Shown piece by piece: positions 8,060-15,696 of a DNA stretch of 64,000 bases (within the stretch, counting starts at the first letter, position 1; each line of letters starts with the position of its first letter). Where the stretch lies: NCBI RefSeq assembly GCF_000968685.2, contig NZ_LAKD02000005.1, forward strand, positions 1-64,000. Direction: 5' to 3'. The position numbers and the translations under genes were made by a program. Under the pieces are notes generated by a model. The model was not told the origin of the DNA and did not search any database. It saw only the letters and a program-made list of their open reading frames with translations. This DNA comes from Streptomyces antioxidans. GTDB taxonomy: Bacteria > Actinomycetota > Actinomycetes > Streptomycetales > Streptomycetaceae.

Positions 8060-8174
8060 GGGTGAGCGCGCTTTCTGTAGAGGGCCGGGCGACCGGATGA
8101 CGTAAGCGAACAGGTGGTGGCTGTCAGCCTGCCGGGTGCGGATGAGCATCCGATCAGCGCGCTACGGTGACCGC

Positions 8175-10703
8175 ATGCGGGTCGGTTTCGGAGTATTGGG
8201 GCCGGTGGTGGCCTGGGACGCGCACGCCGACGCGGACGCCGACGCCGACGGGCGCGTGATCGCGCTCAAGGGGCCACGGCACCGCGCGGTGCTGGCCAGG
8301 CTGATCGTCGCCCGCCGCCGCGTCGTACCCGTCTCCCGGCTGATCGAGGACCTGTGGACGGTGCCGCCGCCGGGCGCGGTGGGCGCGGTGCGTACGTTCG
8401 TGGCCGCGCTGCGGCGGGCGCTGGAGCCGCAGCGCCCGCCGCGCGCCCCGGCCCGGCTGCTGGTCACCCAGGGACCGGGGTACGCGCTGCGGGCCGACGC
8501 CGATGCGGTGGACGCGTGGCGCTTCGAGCGGGACGTGGCCGACGCCGCGGCCCTGCGCCCGGACGGTGCGCTGCCCCGGCTGGAGGAGGCGCTGAGCCGG
8601 TGGCGAGGGCCCGCGTACGCGGAGTTCGCCGACGAGGGCTGGGCCCGGGGCGAGCGCTCCCGGCTGGCGGAGCTGCGGCTGTACGCCGTCGAGCGGCAGG
8701 CGGACGCCCGGCTGGCGCTGGGCCGGGCCGCCGAGGCGGTGCCTGACCTGGAGGCGCATCTGGCCGAGCACCCCTGGCGGGAGGGCGCCTGGCGGGCGCT
8801 GGCCCTCGCGCTGTACCGCACCGGCCGCCAGGGCGACGCGCTGGCGGTACTGCGCCGGGCCCGGACGCTGCTGGTCGAGCGGCTGGGCCTGGACCCCGGC
8901 CCGGAGCTGCGCCGCCTGGAGGCGGACATCCTCGGCCAGGCGCCCCACCTCGACCCCACCACGGTGCGGGGCGGCGCGGCGGCCCAGGTGTGGGCGGAGG
9001 CGACCGCCGCGTACGACCGCACCGTGGCGTCCGGCGCCCGCACCCGCCTGGAGTCGACGGTCGCTCTGCTCCGCGACCTCTCGATGACCGGTGGCGGCGG
9101 CCTGCTGGCGGCCCGGCGACAACGCGTGGCGGCCGTCGCGGCGGCGGAAGAACTGGGCGACCCCGAACTGACCGCCCGGGTGATCGGCGCCTACGACGTC
9201 CCCGCGATCTGGACCCGCCTGGACGACCCGGAACAGGCGGCGTCGATCGTAAGAGCAGCCGAACGCACCCTGGCCGCCCTGGCGGCCGACTCCCCGACCG
9301 GCGGTACGGCCGCCTTCCCGGCCAACTCCGGCCCGCCCCGGCTCGGTGCCCCCGGCTTCCACCCCCTCGGCAGGGGGGCAAGGGATCCCGACGCCCCCAG
9401 CCACGAGGCCCCCGGCGGCGAGGCGCCCAGCCGGGACGCGCCCGGCCCCGGCACGCCCGGCCGCGAGACGCCCAGGGCCGAGGCAATCGGCCCAATCGGC
9501 CCCGAAGCACCGGGCCACCACGTACACGGCGGCGAGGTCCCCGAACATCGCACGCCCGGCCGCGAGACGCCCAACCACGACGCGCTGGGCCGCGAAACGC
9601 CCAGCCAGAACGCGCCCGGCCGCCAGACGCCCAACCACGACGCGCCCGGCTACGACGCGCCCAGGGGCGAGGCAATCGGCCCCGAAGCACCGGGCCACCA
9701 CGTACACGGCCAGTGCGCCCCCGGACATCGCGCGCCCAGCCAGGACGCGCCTGCGTACGCGGCAAACGGCCGCGGCGCGCCCAGCCCCGACGCCCCCGCG
9801 CACGACGCGCCCAGCCATGAGTCGAGCGGCCATGATGCGATTCGGGCGCGGCTGTTGGCGACGATCGCCGTGGAGTCGCGGGGTGGGCGGTCCGATCGGG
9901 GGCGGCAGGCGGCTCGGCAGGCGGAGGCGATCGCTCGGCGGCTGGACGATCCCGGGCTGCTGGCGTTCGCGCTGAACGGCGTCTTCATGCAGAGCTTCGA
10001 GCGTGCGGGGCTGGCGCCGCACCGGGACGCCACCGGGGCCGAGCTGATCGCCCTCGCGGCGCGGCACGGGCTGGTCGCCTTCGAGGTGCTCGGCCGTCTC
10101 ATCCGGCTCCAAGCCCACAGCGCGTTCGGGGACTTCGCGGCGGCCGACCGGCACGCGGCCGCCGCCGAGCGTCTGGGCGAGCGCCATGAGCGGCCGCTGG
10201 TGGGGGTGTTCACCGCGTGGTACCGGGCGCTGCGGCTGGCCGCGACGGGGCGGCCGGACGAGGCCGAGGTCGAGGCGGCGTACCGGGACGCCGCCGCGCG
10301 GCTGGACGGCGCCGGGATGCCCGGTATGGAACGCGGTCTGCTGCCCCTCGCGCTGCTCTGTCTGCGCGTGGAGCGGGGGCGGCCCGCCCCGACCGGCGCG
10401 GACCTCGACTGGGGGCCGTACGCGCCCTGGGCCCGCCCGCTGGTGCTGCTGGCCCGGGACCGCCGTGCCGAGGCCGCGGCGGCGCTGCGCACGGTTCCGG
10501 AGCCGCCCCGCGATCTGCTGCTTGAGGCCCTGTGGTGCCTCACCGGGCGGGCGGCCATCGCCGTCGGCGACCGGGAGACGATCGCGCGCGCCCACGCGGC
10601 GCTGGCCCCTGCGGCGGCCGAACTCGCTGGCGCGGGCAGCGGCCTGCTCACCCTGGGCCCGGTCTCCCGGCACCTGACCGATCTGGCCGAGGCCCTGCGA
10701 TAA
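8175..10703 (+). CDS. SARP/AfsR-family transcriptional regulator with low-complexity insert
   Basis: The 842-residue protein starts with an OmpR-like winged helix (about 1-95) followed by a bacterial transcriptional activator domain (about 100-255, containing LYAVERQADARLALG and ALALYRTGRQGDAL), as in SARP regulators. The C-terminal third is helical and TPR-like. No NB-ARC P-loop is seen, unlike AfsR. Residues about 400-555 are a Pro/Gly/His/Ala-rich stretch of degenerate five-residue units, an insert not expected in the family. Related regulators activate secondary metabolite genes, but no cluster is adjacent; the divergent hydrolase is the nearest target. The ATG at 8175 was preferred over one at 8136 because the domain begins there. 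Confidence 0.85.
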   Translation: MRVGFGVLGPVVAWDAHADADADADGRVIALKGPRHRAVLARLIVARRRVVPVSRLIEDLWTVPPPGAVGAVRTFVAALRRALEPQRPPRAPARLLVTQGPGYALRADADAVDAWRFERDVADAAALRPDGALPRLEEALSRWRGPAYAEFADEGWARGERSRLAELRLYAVERQADARLALGRAAEAVPDLEAHLAEHPWREGAWRALALALYRTGRQGDALAVLRRARTLLVERLGLDPGPELRRLEADILGQAPHLDPTTVRGGAAAQVWAEATAAYDRTVASGARTRLESTVALLRDLSMTGGGGLLAARRQRVAAVAAAEELGDPELTARVIGAYDVPAIWTRLDDPEQAASIVRAAERTLAALAADSPTGGTAAFPANSGPPRLGAPGFHPLGRGARDPDAPSHEAPGGEAPSRDAPGPGTPGRETPRAEAIGPIGPEAPGHHVHGGEVPEHRTPGRETPNHDALGRETPSQNAPGRQTPNHDAPGYDAPRGEAIGPEAPGHHVHGQCAPGHRAPSQDAPAYAANGRGAPSPDAPAHDAPSHESSGHDAIRARLLATIAVESRGGRSDRGRQAARQAEAIARRLDDPGLLAFALNGVFMQSFERAGLAPHRDATGAELIALAARHGLVAFEVLGRLIRLQAHSAFGDFAAADRHAAAAERLGERHERPLVGVFTAWYRALRLAATGRPDEAEVEAAYRDAAARLDGAGMPGMERGLLPLALLCLRVERGRPAPTGADLDWGPYAPWARPLVLLARDRRAEAAAALRTVPEPPRDLLLEALWCLTGRAAIAVGDRETIARAHAALAPAAAELAGAGSGLLTLGPVSRHLTDLAEALR
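9493..9710 (+). repeat. Exact 38-bp direct repeat inside the SARP gene
   Basis: Bases 9493-9530 and 9673-9710 are identical and lie exactly 180 bp (60 codons) apart, so both are read in the same frame. They are part of a longer array of degenerate 15-bp units coding five-residue repeats such as APGHE and TPNHD between about 9385 and 9830. The exact identity points to recent duplication or slippage. Confidence 0.85.
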
Positions 10704-11104
10704 GGGCACGGCTGGGCTGCCGTTACGGCTGCGGGGTGTGCGGCGGATCTCTCCCCTCCCCGCCCCTTCCCGATACCAGGGGCTCCGCCCCTGGACCCCG
10801 GGCTCTGGGGCGAGGCCCCGGCCCGGGGTCTGAGGCAGGCCCCGGGCCGGGGTCTGGGACGGAGCCCCGGCCCGGGGTCCTAGGCAGGGCCCCGCCCCGG
10901 GATCTGGCGCGGGCTCCCGCCCCGGCGTCTGGCGGGCTCCCGGGCCGAGGTCTGGAGCGGAGCCCCAGCCCGGAGCCTGGAGCGGAGCCCCGGCTCGGGG
11001 TCTGGGCGGGGGCCCGGGCCGGGGGCTGGGGCGGAGACCCAGTTTCGGGAAGGGGCGGGGAGGGGAGATCAGCTCGCCGCAGGCGTCACGATCCGCCGGA
11101 CGCC
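10704..11104. repeat. GC-rich tandem array flanked by a 23-bp inverted repeat
   Basis: This 401-bp gap contains no supported gene. CTCCCCTCCCCGCCCCTTCC plus CGA (10751-10773) is repeated exactly in inverted orientation at 11045-11067. Between them lie roughly ten imperfect units of about 25-30 bp of the type GGAGCCCCGGCCCGGGGTCT. Each unit can form its own hairpin. The array may terminate the SARP transcript and that of the convergent 11105 gene. The flanking sequence is shared with the repeat near position 100. Confidence 0.75.
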
Positions 11105-11368
11105 CTAGCCCCCGTCCGGTACCGTCTCGAAGCGCCAGCGGTGGACCGCTCGACGCGCCAAGTCCTCCCCCGGCTCGGGGAGTTCCGGCAGGCCCTGGGT
11201 GTCGTAGGCGCCGTCCCACCAGGTGATCACGAGGACGCGGTCCTCGGGTGCGCGGAAGGTTTCGCGGCGGAGTGGGGGCGGGTCGAGGGGCTGTTGGGTG
11301 GCCCAGGTCAGGAGCTCCTCGCCCTTTCCGGCCACGGCCCGGGCCTCCCACATCAACGCGACGGTCAT
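11105..11368 (-). CDS. Small hypothetical protein coupled to tsaD
   Basis: An 87-residue protein, not recognised by function. It is compact with several Trp residues ([32 protein letters not shown]), and resembles small ferredoxin-like alpha/beta-barrel dimers in pattern only. Its ATG at 11368-11366 overlaps the tsaD stop (ATGA), so it is probably translated by coupling to tsaD. Longer upstream starts would lie inside tsaD and give an Arg/Gly/Pro-rich translation with no support. Confidence 0.7.
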   Translation of the reverse strand: MTVALMWEARAVAGKGEELLTWATQQPLDPPPLRRETFRAPEDRVLVITWWDGAYDTQGLPELPEPGEDLARRAVHRWRFETVPDGG

Positions 11369-12486
11369 GCGTACAGGTTCTTCCGGCTCAACTCGTGCAC
11401 ATGGTCGTGGGAATGGGAATGGTGGGGGGCGGAGTCCGCGTCCGGGGCCGGGACGTGGGGGTCCGTCACCGGGAGGGACGAGTCGGCCGACAGGTCCCAC
11501 GCCGACGCCGACCGCCCCCGCGCCACCATCTCCGCGCCGAGCGCCGCGACCATCGCCCCGTTGTCCGTGCACAGCTTCGGCCGCGGCACCCGCAGGGTGA
11601 GCCCCGCGTCCTCGCAGCGACGCTCGGCCATCGCCCGCAGCCGGGAGTTGGCGGCGACGCCGCCGCCGATCATCAGGTGCTCCACGCCCTCGTCCTTGCA
11701 GGCGCGAACGGCCTTGCGGGTCAGCACGTCCACGACCGCCTCCTGGAAGGAGGCCGAGACATCGGCGATCGGGACCTCCTCGCCCGCCGCCCGCTTCGCC
11801 TCGATCCAGCGGGCGACGGCGGTCTTCAGCCCCGAGAAGGAGAAGTCGTACGCGGCGTCCCGCGGACCGGTCAGCCCGCGCGGGAAGGCGATCGCGTCCG
11901 GGTCGCCCTCGCGGGCGATGCGGTCGATGACGGGGCCGCCCGGGAAGCCCAGGTTCAGCACCCGGGCGATCTTGTCGAACGCCTCGCCCGCCGCGTCGTC
12001 GATGGTCGAGCCCAGCGGGCGGACGTCGGCGGTGATGTCGGGCGCGAGCAGCAGCGACGAGTGGCCGCCGCTCACCAGCAGCGCCATCGTCGGCTCGGGC
12101 AGCGGACCGTGCTCCAGCTGGTCGACGCAGATGTGGGAGGCGAGGTGGTTGACGCCGTACAGCGGCTTGCCCAGGGCGTAGGCGTACGCCTTGGCGGCCG
12201 AGACGCCGACCAGCAGCGCGCCCGCGAGCCCGGGGCCCGCGGTGACGGCGACGCCGTCGAGGTCGGAGGCGGCGACCCCGGCCTCCTTCAGCGCGCGCTG
12301 GATCGTGGGGACCATCGCCTCCAGATGGGCGCGGCTGGCGACCTCGGGGACGACGCCGCCGAAGCGGGCGTGCTCGTCCACGCTGGAGGCGACGGCGTCG
12401 GCGAGGAGGGTGTGGCCGCGGACGATGCCGACGCCGGTCTCGTCGCAGGAGGTCTCGATGCCGAGGACGAGGGGTTCGTCAGCCAT
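11365..12486 (-). CDS. tsaD: tRNA N6-adenosine threonylcarbamoyltransferase
   Basis: This 373-residue ASKHA-fold enzyme transfers the threonylcarbamoyl group to A37 of ANN-decoding tRNAs, working with TsaB and TsaE. The N-terminal [11 protein letters not shown], the metal-site HLASH, and [15 protein letters not shown] near the C-terminal third are diagnostic. The C-terminus carries an unusual His-rich tail ([10 protein letters not shown] at 355-364). The gene lies in the order tsaB-rimI-tsaD, overlapping rimI by 8 bp and the following small gene by 4 bp, which indicates one coupled operon. The ATG at 12486 fits the family start. Confidence 0.96.
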   Translation of the reverse strand: MADEPLVLGIETSCDETGVGIVRGHTLLADAVASSVDEHARFGGVVPEVASRAHLEAMVPTIQRALKEAGVAASDLDGVAVTAGPGLAGALLVGVSAAKAYAYALGKPLYGVNHLASHICVDQLEHGPLPEPTMALLVSGGHSSLLLAPDITADVRPLGSTIDDAAGEAFDKIARVLNLGFPGGPVIDRIAREGDPDAIAFPRGLTGPRDAAYDFSFSGLKTAVARWIEAKRAAGEEVPIADVSASFQEAVVDVLTRKAVRACKDEGVEHLMIGGGVAANSRLRAMAERRCEDAGLTLRVPRPKLCTDNGAMVAALGAEMVARGRSASAWDLSADSSLPVTDPHVPAPDADSAPHHSHSHDHVHELSRKNLYA

Positions 12487-13108
12487 GGGTCTCGGTTCCT
12501 TGTACTGGGGTCGTGGGGTCCGTGGGGTCCGTGGGGTTCGCCGTGGGCGTGGGCAACGCGGGCGGCGCGGGCTCGCCGTCCGCCGCGATCGCGGCAGCGC
12601 TCGCCGTCCCCGTACTCGCCGTCGCCGGGTCGGCCAGCCGCATCACCAGGGCGTCCACATTGCCGGGCTGGTAGTAGCCCTTGCGTATGCCGATCGGCTC
12701 GAAGCCGAAGCGCTCGTACAGCCGCTGGGCGCGGCCGTTGTCCACCCGTACCTCCAGCAGCACCTCACGGCACTCGAAGGCGGTGGCGGCCGTAAGGAGG
12801 TCGGTGAGGAGGCGGGCGCCGAGGCCGGTGCCCCAGTGGTCGCGGGCGGCGGCGATGGTCTGGACGTCGCCCGTACGGTCGACGACCGCGAGCCCGGCGT
12901 ACCCGACCAGCCGGGGCCCGCTCTCCGCCACCACATAGTGACGGGTCGCGTCCCGCCCCCGGGCATGCGCGAGCTCGGACCAGAACATCCCCGGCGACCA
13001 GGCGTCCTCGGGGAACAGCTCCTCCTCGAGCGCCATCACCCGCTCCAGGTCCCACCAGCGCATCTCGCGCAGGGTCACGGCCGTCGTGCCGGTGCCGGTG
13101 CCGGTCAC
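12479..13108 (-). CDS. rimI: Ribosomal-protein-alanine N-acetyltransferase RimI
   Basis: The 209-residue protein has a GNAT domain over about residues 12-165, with the acetyl-CoA loop [11 protein letters not shown], an [18 protein letters not shown] segment and [18 protein letters not shown]. RimI acetylates the N-terminal alanine of ribosomal protein S18, and in actinomycetes other proteins too. The C-terminal 45 residues are an Ala/Thr/Pro-rich tail not needed for the fold. It overlaps tsaB by 4 bp upstream and tsaD by 8 bp downstream, the usual tsaB-rimI-tsaD arrangement. Confidence 0.93.
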   Translation of the reverse strand: MTGTGTGTTAVTLREMRWWDLERVMALEEELFPEDAWSPGMFWSELAHARGRDATRHYVVAESGPRLVGYAGLAVVDRTGDVQTIAAARDHWGTGLGARLLTDLLTAATAFECREVLLEVRVDNGRAQRLYERFGFEPIGIRKGYYQPGNVDALVMRLADPATASTGTASAAAIAADGEPAPPALPTPTANPTDPTDPTTPVQGTETHG

Positions 13109-13773
13109 TTCGGGGTGACCACCTTGTAGTTGGCGGGCACCTTGGCGTCGGGGCGGCGCAGATACAGCGGCCGGGGCGGCGGCAGCTCCTCGCCGCGCGC
13201 CAGCTTCCCGGCGGCGAGCGAGGCGAGCGCCCCGGCCGACTGGTGCTCCGGCATCGCGGGCGGTACGTCGGCGAAGGCCGCCGGGTAGAGCAGCGCGCCC
13301 GCGCCGACCGCGGGCAGCCCTGCCACCCGCTCGGCGAGATCCGCGGGGTGGTCGACGGCGGGCTCGGTGACGCGGGTACGGGCGTCGTCATAGCGCGCCC
13401 AGTAGACCTCCTTGCGCCGCGCGTCCGTGGCCACGACGAAGGGGCCCTCCAGACCGGCCTGCCCGGCGGCGTACGCGATCCCGTCCAGCGTGCACAGCCC
13501 GTGGACGGGGACGCCGAGGGCCGACCCGAAGGTGGCCGCGGTCACCAGGCCCACGCGCAGGCCGGTGTACGGGCCGGGGCCGGTGCCGACGACGATCTCC
13601 GTCACCGCGCCAAGCTCGGTGCCCGCGGCTTTCAGCGTCCGGTGTACGGCGGGCAACAACAGCTCGCCGTGGCGCCGGGCGTCCACGTCCGAGGACTCGG
13701 CGATCACTGCGGAGCCGTCGTGCAGGGCGACGGTCACGGCGGGGGTGGCGGTATCAAGAGCGAGCAGCAGCAC
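13105..13773 (-). CDS. tsaB: tRNA threonylcarbamoyladenosine biosynthesis protein TsaB
   Basis: This 222-residue ASKHA-like protein is the non-catalytic partner that dimerises with TsaD in t6A synthesis. The N-terminal LLLALDTATPAVTVAL, GTGPGPYTGLRVGL and DARRKEVYWA segments identify it. It is the first gene of a tsaB-rimI-tsaD-(small gene) run with overlapping ends. tsaE is encoded about 1.3 kb away on the same strand, separated by two other genes. The ATG at 13773 matches the family start. Confidence 0.94.
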   Translation of the reverse strand: MLLLALDTATPAVTVALHDGSAVIAESSDVDARRHGELLLPAVHRTLKAAGTELGAVTEIVVGTGPGPYTGLRVGLVTAATFGSALGVPVHGLCTLDGIAYAAGQAGLEGPFVVATDARRKEVYWARYDDARTRVTEPAVDHPADLAERVAGLPAVGAGALLYPAAFADVPPAMPEHQSAGALASLAAGKLARGEELPPPRPLYLRRPDAKVPANYKVVTPK

Positions 13774-13987
13774 GAGAACAGCCTACGGCGCGCCGGGAGG
13801 CCGGTGATTCGTACCGGCATTGGTACCGGCCCCGGTACAGGTACCGGTACCGGCTTTCGTACCGAGGGTGGAACAGCTCGGCCACCGGACGCCCGGAGCG
13901 CGGCCGGGCGGCGCGCGCCGGTGCTACCGTCACCGTAAGTGCGTACGGGCCGTCAGCACGTACTGACCGCAGGAGAGGGAAGCCGCC

Positions 13988-14554
13988 GTGCCAAGGAGCA
14001 GTACCGGGCCAGCTGTGGCCGTACTCACCGCCGCCGCGCTGGGCGTCGTCGGGTTCCTCGGCTACCAGGCCGCGGCGACCGCGCCCGACCACCCGACCCA
14101 GGCCCGGCCGGGGTCGCACTCCGCCGAGTCCAAGAAGAAGGACAAGGACGACGCTGGGGCGAAGAAGAAGTCCACCGCCCTCCCGGCCCGCTCCGGCACC
14201 GGCGTACGGGTCGTCTACGCCCTCGGCGACAAGCGGGTCTGGCTGGTCGGCGCCGACGGCAAGGCCAGCCGCACCTTCGAGGTGGGCCCCAGCCCGGCCA
14301 GCCCCGACCCGGGGACCTACGCGGTGACCTCGCGCAACAAGGGCGGGGTCGGCTCTGACGGAGTGCAGGTCGAGCACGTCGTCGTCTTCCACTCGGAAGG
14401 GGGGGTCGTGTTCGGTTTCAGCGCGGCGGTGGACGGGTCGATGCCGGACCCGAACGCGCGCAAGCGGACCGGGGCCGTCCGGGAGAGCCGGGCGGATGGT
14501 GCGGCGATGTGGGAGTTCGCGCAGGTGGACGTGAAGGTGGTCGTCGTCCCCTAG
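13988..14554 (+). CDS. Membrane-anchored or secreted hypothetical protein
   Basis: This 188-residue protein starts with GTG at 13988 after GGAGAGGGA. An N-terminal hydrophobic helix (about 9-28) suggests a signal anchor, followed by a Lys-rich linker (about 46-65) and an extracytoplasmic beta-rich domain. The pattern VWLVGADGKASRTFEVGPSPASPDPGTYAV resembles the start of an L,D-transpeptidase (YkuD) fold, but no catalytic HXX...SHGC motif is present, so any enzyme role is doubtful. It is divergent from tsaB. Confidence 0.75.
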   Translation: MPRSSTGPAVAVLTAAALGVVGFLGYQAAATAPDHPTQARPGSHSAESKKKDKDDAGAKKKSTALPARSGTGVRVVYALGDKRVWLVGADGKASRTFEVGPSPASPDPGTYAVTSRNKGGVGSDGVQVEHVVVFHSEGGVVFGFSAAVDGSMPDPNARKRTGAVRESRADGAAMWEFAQVDVKVVVVP

Positions 14555-14591
14555 CGGACCCGGAGGACCCGGAGGACCCGGAGGACGTGGC

Positions 14592-14610
14592 CAGCCAGCT
14601 GACCTGGCTG
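14592..14610. terminator. Short inverted repeat between convergent genes
   Basis: CAGCCAG (14592-14598) pairs with CTGGCTG (14604-14610) around a 5-nt loop, between the stops at 14554 and 14618. Three tandem copies of GGACCCGGA lie just before it (14555-14585). It may terminate both transcripts, but the stem is short. Confidence 0.4.
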
Positions 14611-14617
14611 CGCGCGG

Positions 14618-14860
14618 CTACGCCGCGTCCCGCTCCCCGTCATCCGCCTCGGGCTCGGCGGACGCGGATGCGGAGGCAGACGCGGATGCTGGCGCGGGCG
14701 CCGGGGTCTCCTCCTCGGTCGGCCGCGGCGGCGTCGAGACCGCGCTCGCCGCCGCACACGCCGCCAGGAGCTCCGACATCGACGGTGACCGGTCGTCCAT
14801 CGACGGTGACCGGTCGTCGCGCGCGGCGCCGGTCACGGCCACAGGGTCGTGGGCCGACAT
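14618..14860 (-). CDS. Small hypothetical protein downstream of tsaE
   Basis: An 80-residue product, function not recognised. A strong AGGAGG site sits 6 bp before the ATG at 14860, which supports it as a real gene. The N-terminal part contains a tandem duplication of DDRSPSM, matched by a DNA repeat around 14777-14817. A short helix (MSELLAACAAA) follows, then a Thr/Pro and Ser/Ala-rich acidic tail. A palindrome at 14904-14919 lies in its upstream region. Confidence 0.6.
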   Translation of the reverse strand: MSAHDPVAVTGAARDDRSPSMDDRSPSMSELLAACAAASAVSTPPRPTEEETPAPAPASASASASASAEPEADDGERDAA

Positions 14861-14903
14861 GGGTGCCTCCTGAGGGTCCTGGGGCAGTCGAGCGTCGAGC
14901 GGA

Positions 14904-14919
14904 GTTAGGCAGACCTAAC
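14904..14919 (-). promoter_or_regulatory. Palindrome resembling part of a DmdR/IdeR iron box
   Basis: GTTAGGCAGACCTAAC has perfect 6-bp arms. TTAGGCAGACCTAA matches 12 of 14 bases of the right part of the actinobacterial iron box TTAGGTTAGGCTAACCTAA, but the left arm is missing. It lies 44 bp upstream of the ATG at 14860. Iron control of the small gene is possible but unproven. Confidence 0.35.
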
Positions 14920-15052
14920 CCACGTTTTCTCCCACCATGTGACCACGGCTGATGCCTGGAACGCAACAGCATGCCGACGGCTTGTCGGAAACTATCCGGC
15001 ATCTGCACGCAAGCTCTACGCTGCGGCGTTGCCGGTTGACGCGCCCGCCGCA

Positions 15053-15553
15053 CTACCCCGCGAGCGCCGCCAGGTCCTCCCCCGCCCAGCGGGCACCCAC
15101 GCCCGTCACCACCACGTCCCGTACGTCGTCGACGTCGGCGGCCGTATCGCTGCCCACCGTCCGCTGGATCACCACATGCAGCCGGTCCTCCGCCAGCCCC
15201 TCGACCTTGCCCTCGCCCCATTCCACGGCCACCACCGAGTCCGGCAGGGAGACATCGAGGTCCAGGTCCTCCATCTCATCGAGGCCACCGTTCAGCCGGT
15301 AGGCGTCGACATGGACCAGCGGCGGGCCGTCGCCCAGTGAGGGGTGCACCCGGGCGATCACGAAGGTGGGCGAGGTGACGGCGCCCCGGACGCCCAGGCC
15401 CTCGCCGAGGCCGCGCGTCAGGGTCGTCTTGCCCGCGCCGAGTTCGCCGGTGAGCAGCACCAGATCGCCGGGACGCAGCAGCTTGGCGAGTCTGCGGCCC
15501 AGGTCCCGCATCTGGTCGGGAGAGGTGACGGTGATGCGCGTGGCTACGTCCAT
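15053..15553 (-). CDS. tsaE: tRNA threonylcarbamoyladenosine ATPase TsaE
   Basis: This 166-residue P-loop ATPase is needed to reset the TsaB-TsaD complex during t6A formation. Walker A is GELGAGKTT, followed by TSPTFVIA, the HVDAYRL motif and VVAVEWGEG, all typical. The ATG at 15553 was chosen by family length; longer upstream frames have no domain support. It is separated from tsaB by two small genes and lies downstream of the hydrolase and alr on the same strand. Confidence 0.95.
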   Translation of the reverse strand: MDVATRITVTSPDQMRDLGRRLAKLLRPGDLVLLTGELGAGKTTLTRGLGEGLGVRGAVTSPTFVIARVHPSLGDGPPLVHVDAYRLNGGLDEMEDLDLDVSLPDSVVAVEWGEGKVEGLAEDRLHVVIQRTVGSDTAADVDDVRDVVVTGVGARWAGEDLAALAG

Positions 15554-15696
15554 ACTCGCCGATGGTACGGGCCAGAAAAGCCCGCCGCGGACGGGCTCAC
15601 GCCGCATCCCGAACACCCCGGACAGAGGCACCGAGGCAGGGGCGACCAGGAGGAGGGCACGGCACCGGCGGCACCGCTCCTCAGCCCGTCACGCCC

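Noticed and set aside
9385..9830. Possible separate gene or frameshift in the SARP gene
   Set aside because: The frame stays open through the repeat region and the downstream helical domain follows in frame, so one long protein is the simplest reading.
10780..11044. CRISPR-like regular repeats
   Set aside because: Units are imperfect, contiguous and have no spacers; no cas genes in the window.
8154..11351. 1065-residue minus-strand frame across the SARP gene
   Set aside because: Antisense shadow of a GC-biased gene and of the repeat array; no domain, composition unlike protein.
13800..13862. Short tandem GGTACCGG-like repeats upstream of the 13988 gene, first considered a binding-site array
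   Set aside because: The pattern is a run of degenerate GGTACC hexamers; spacing is irregular and no regulator is implied. It may be simple low complexity.
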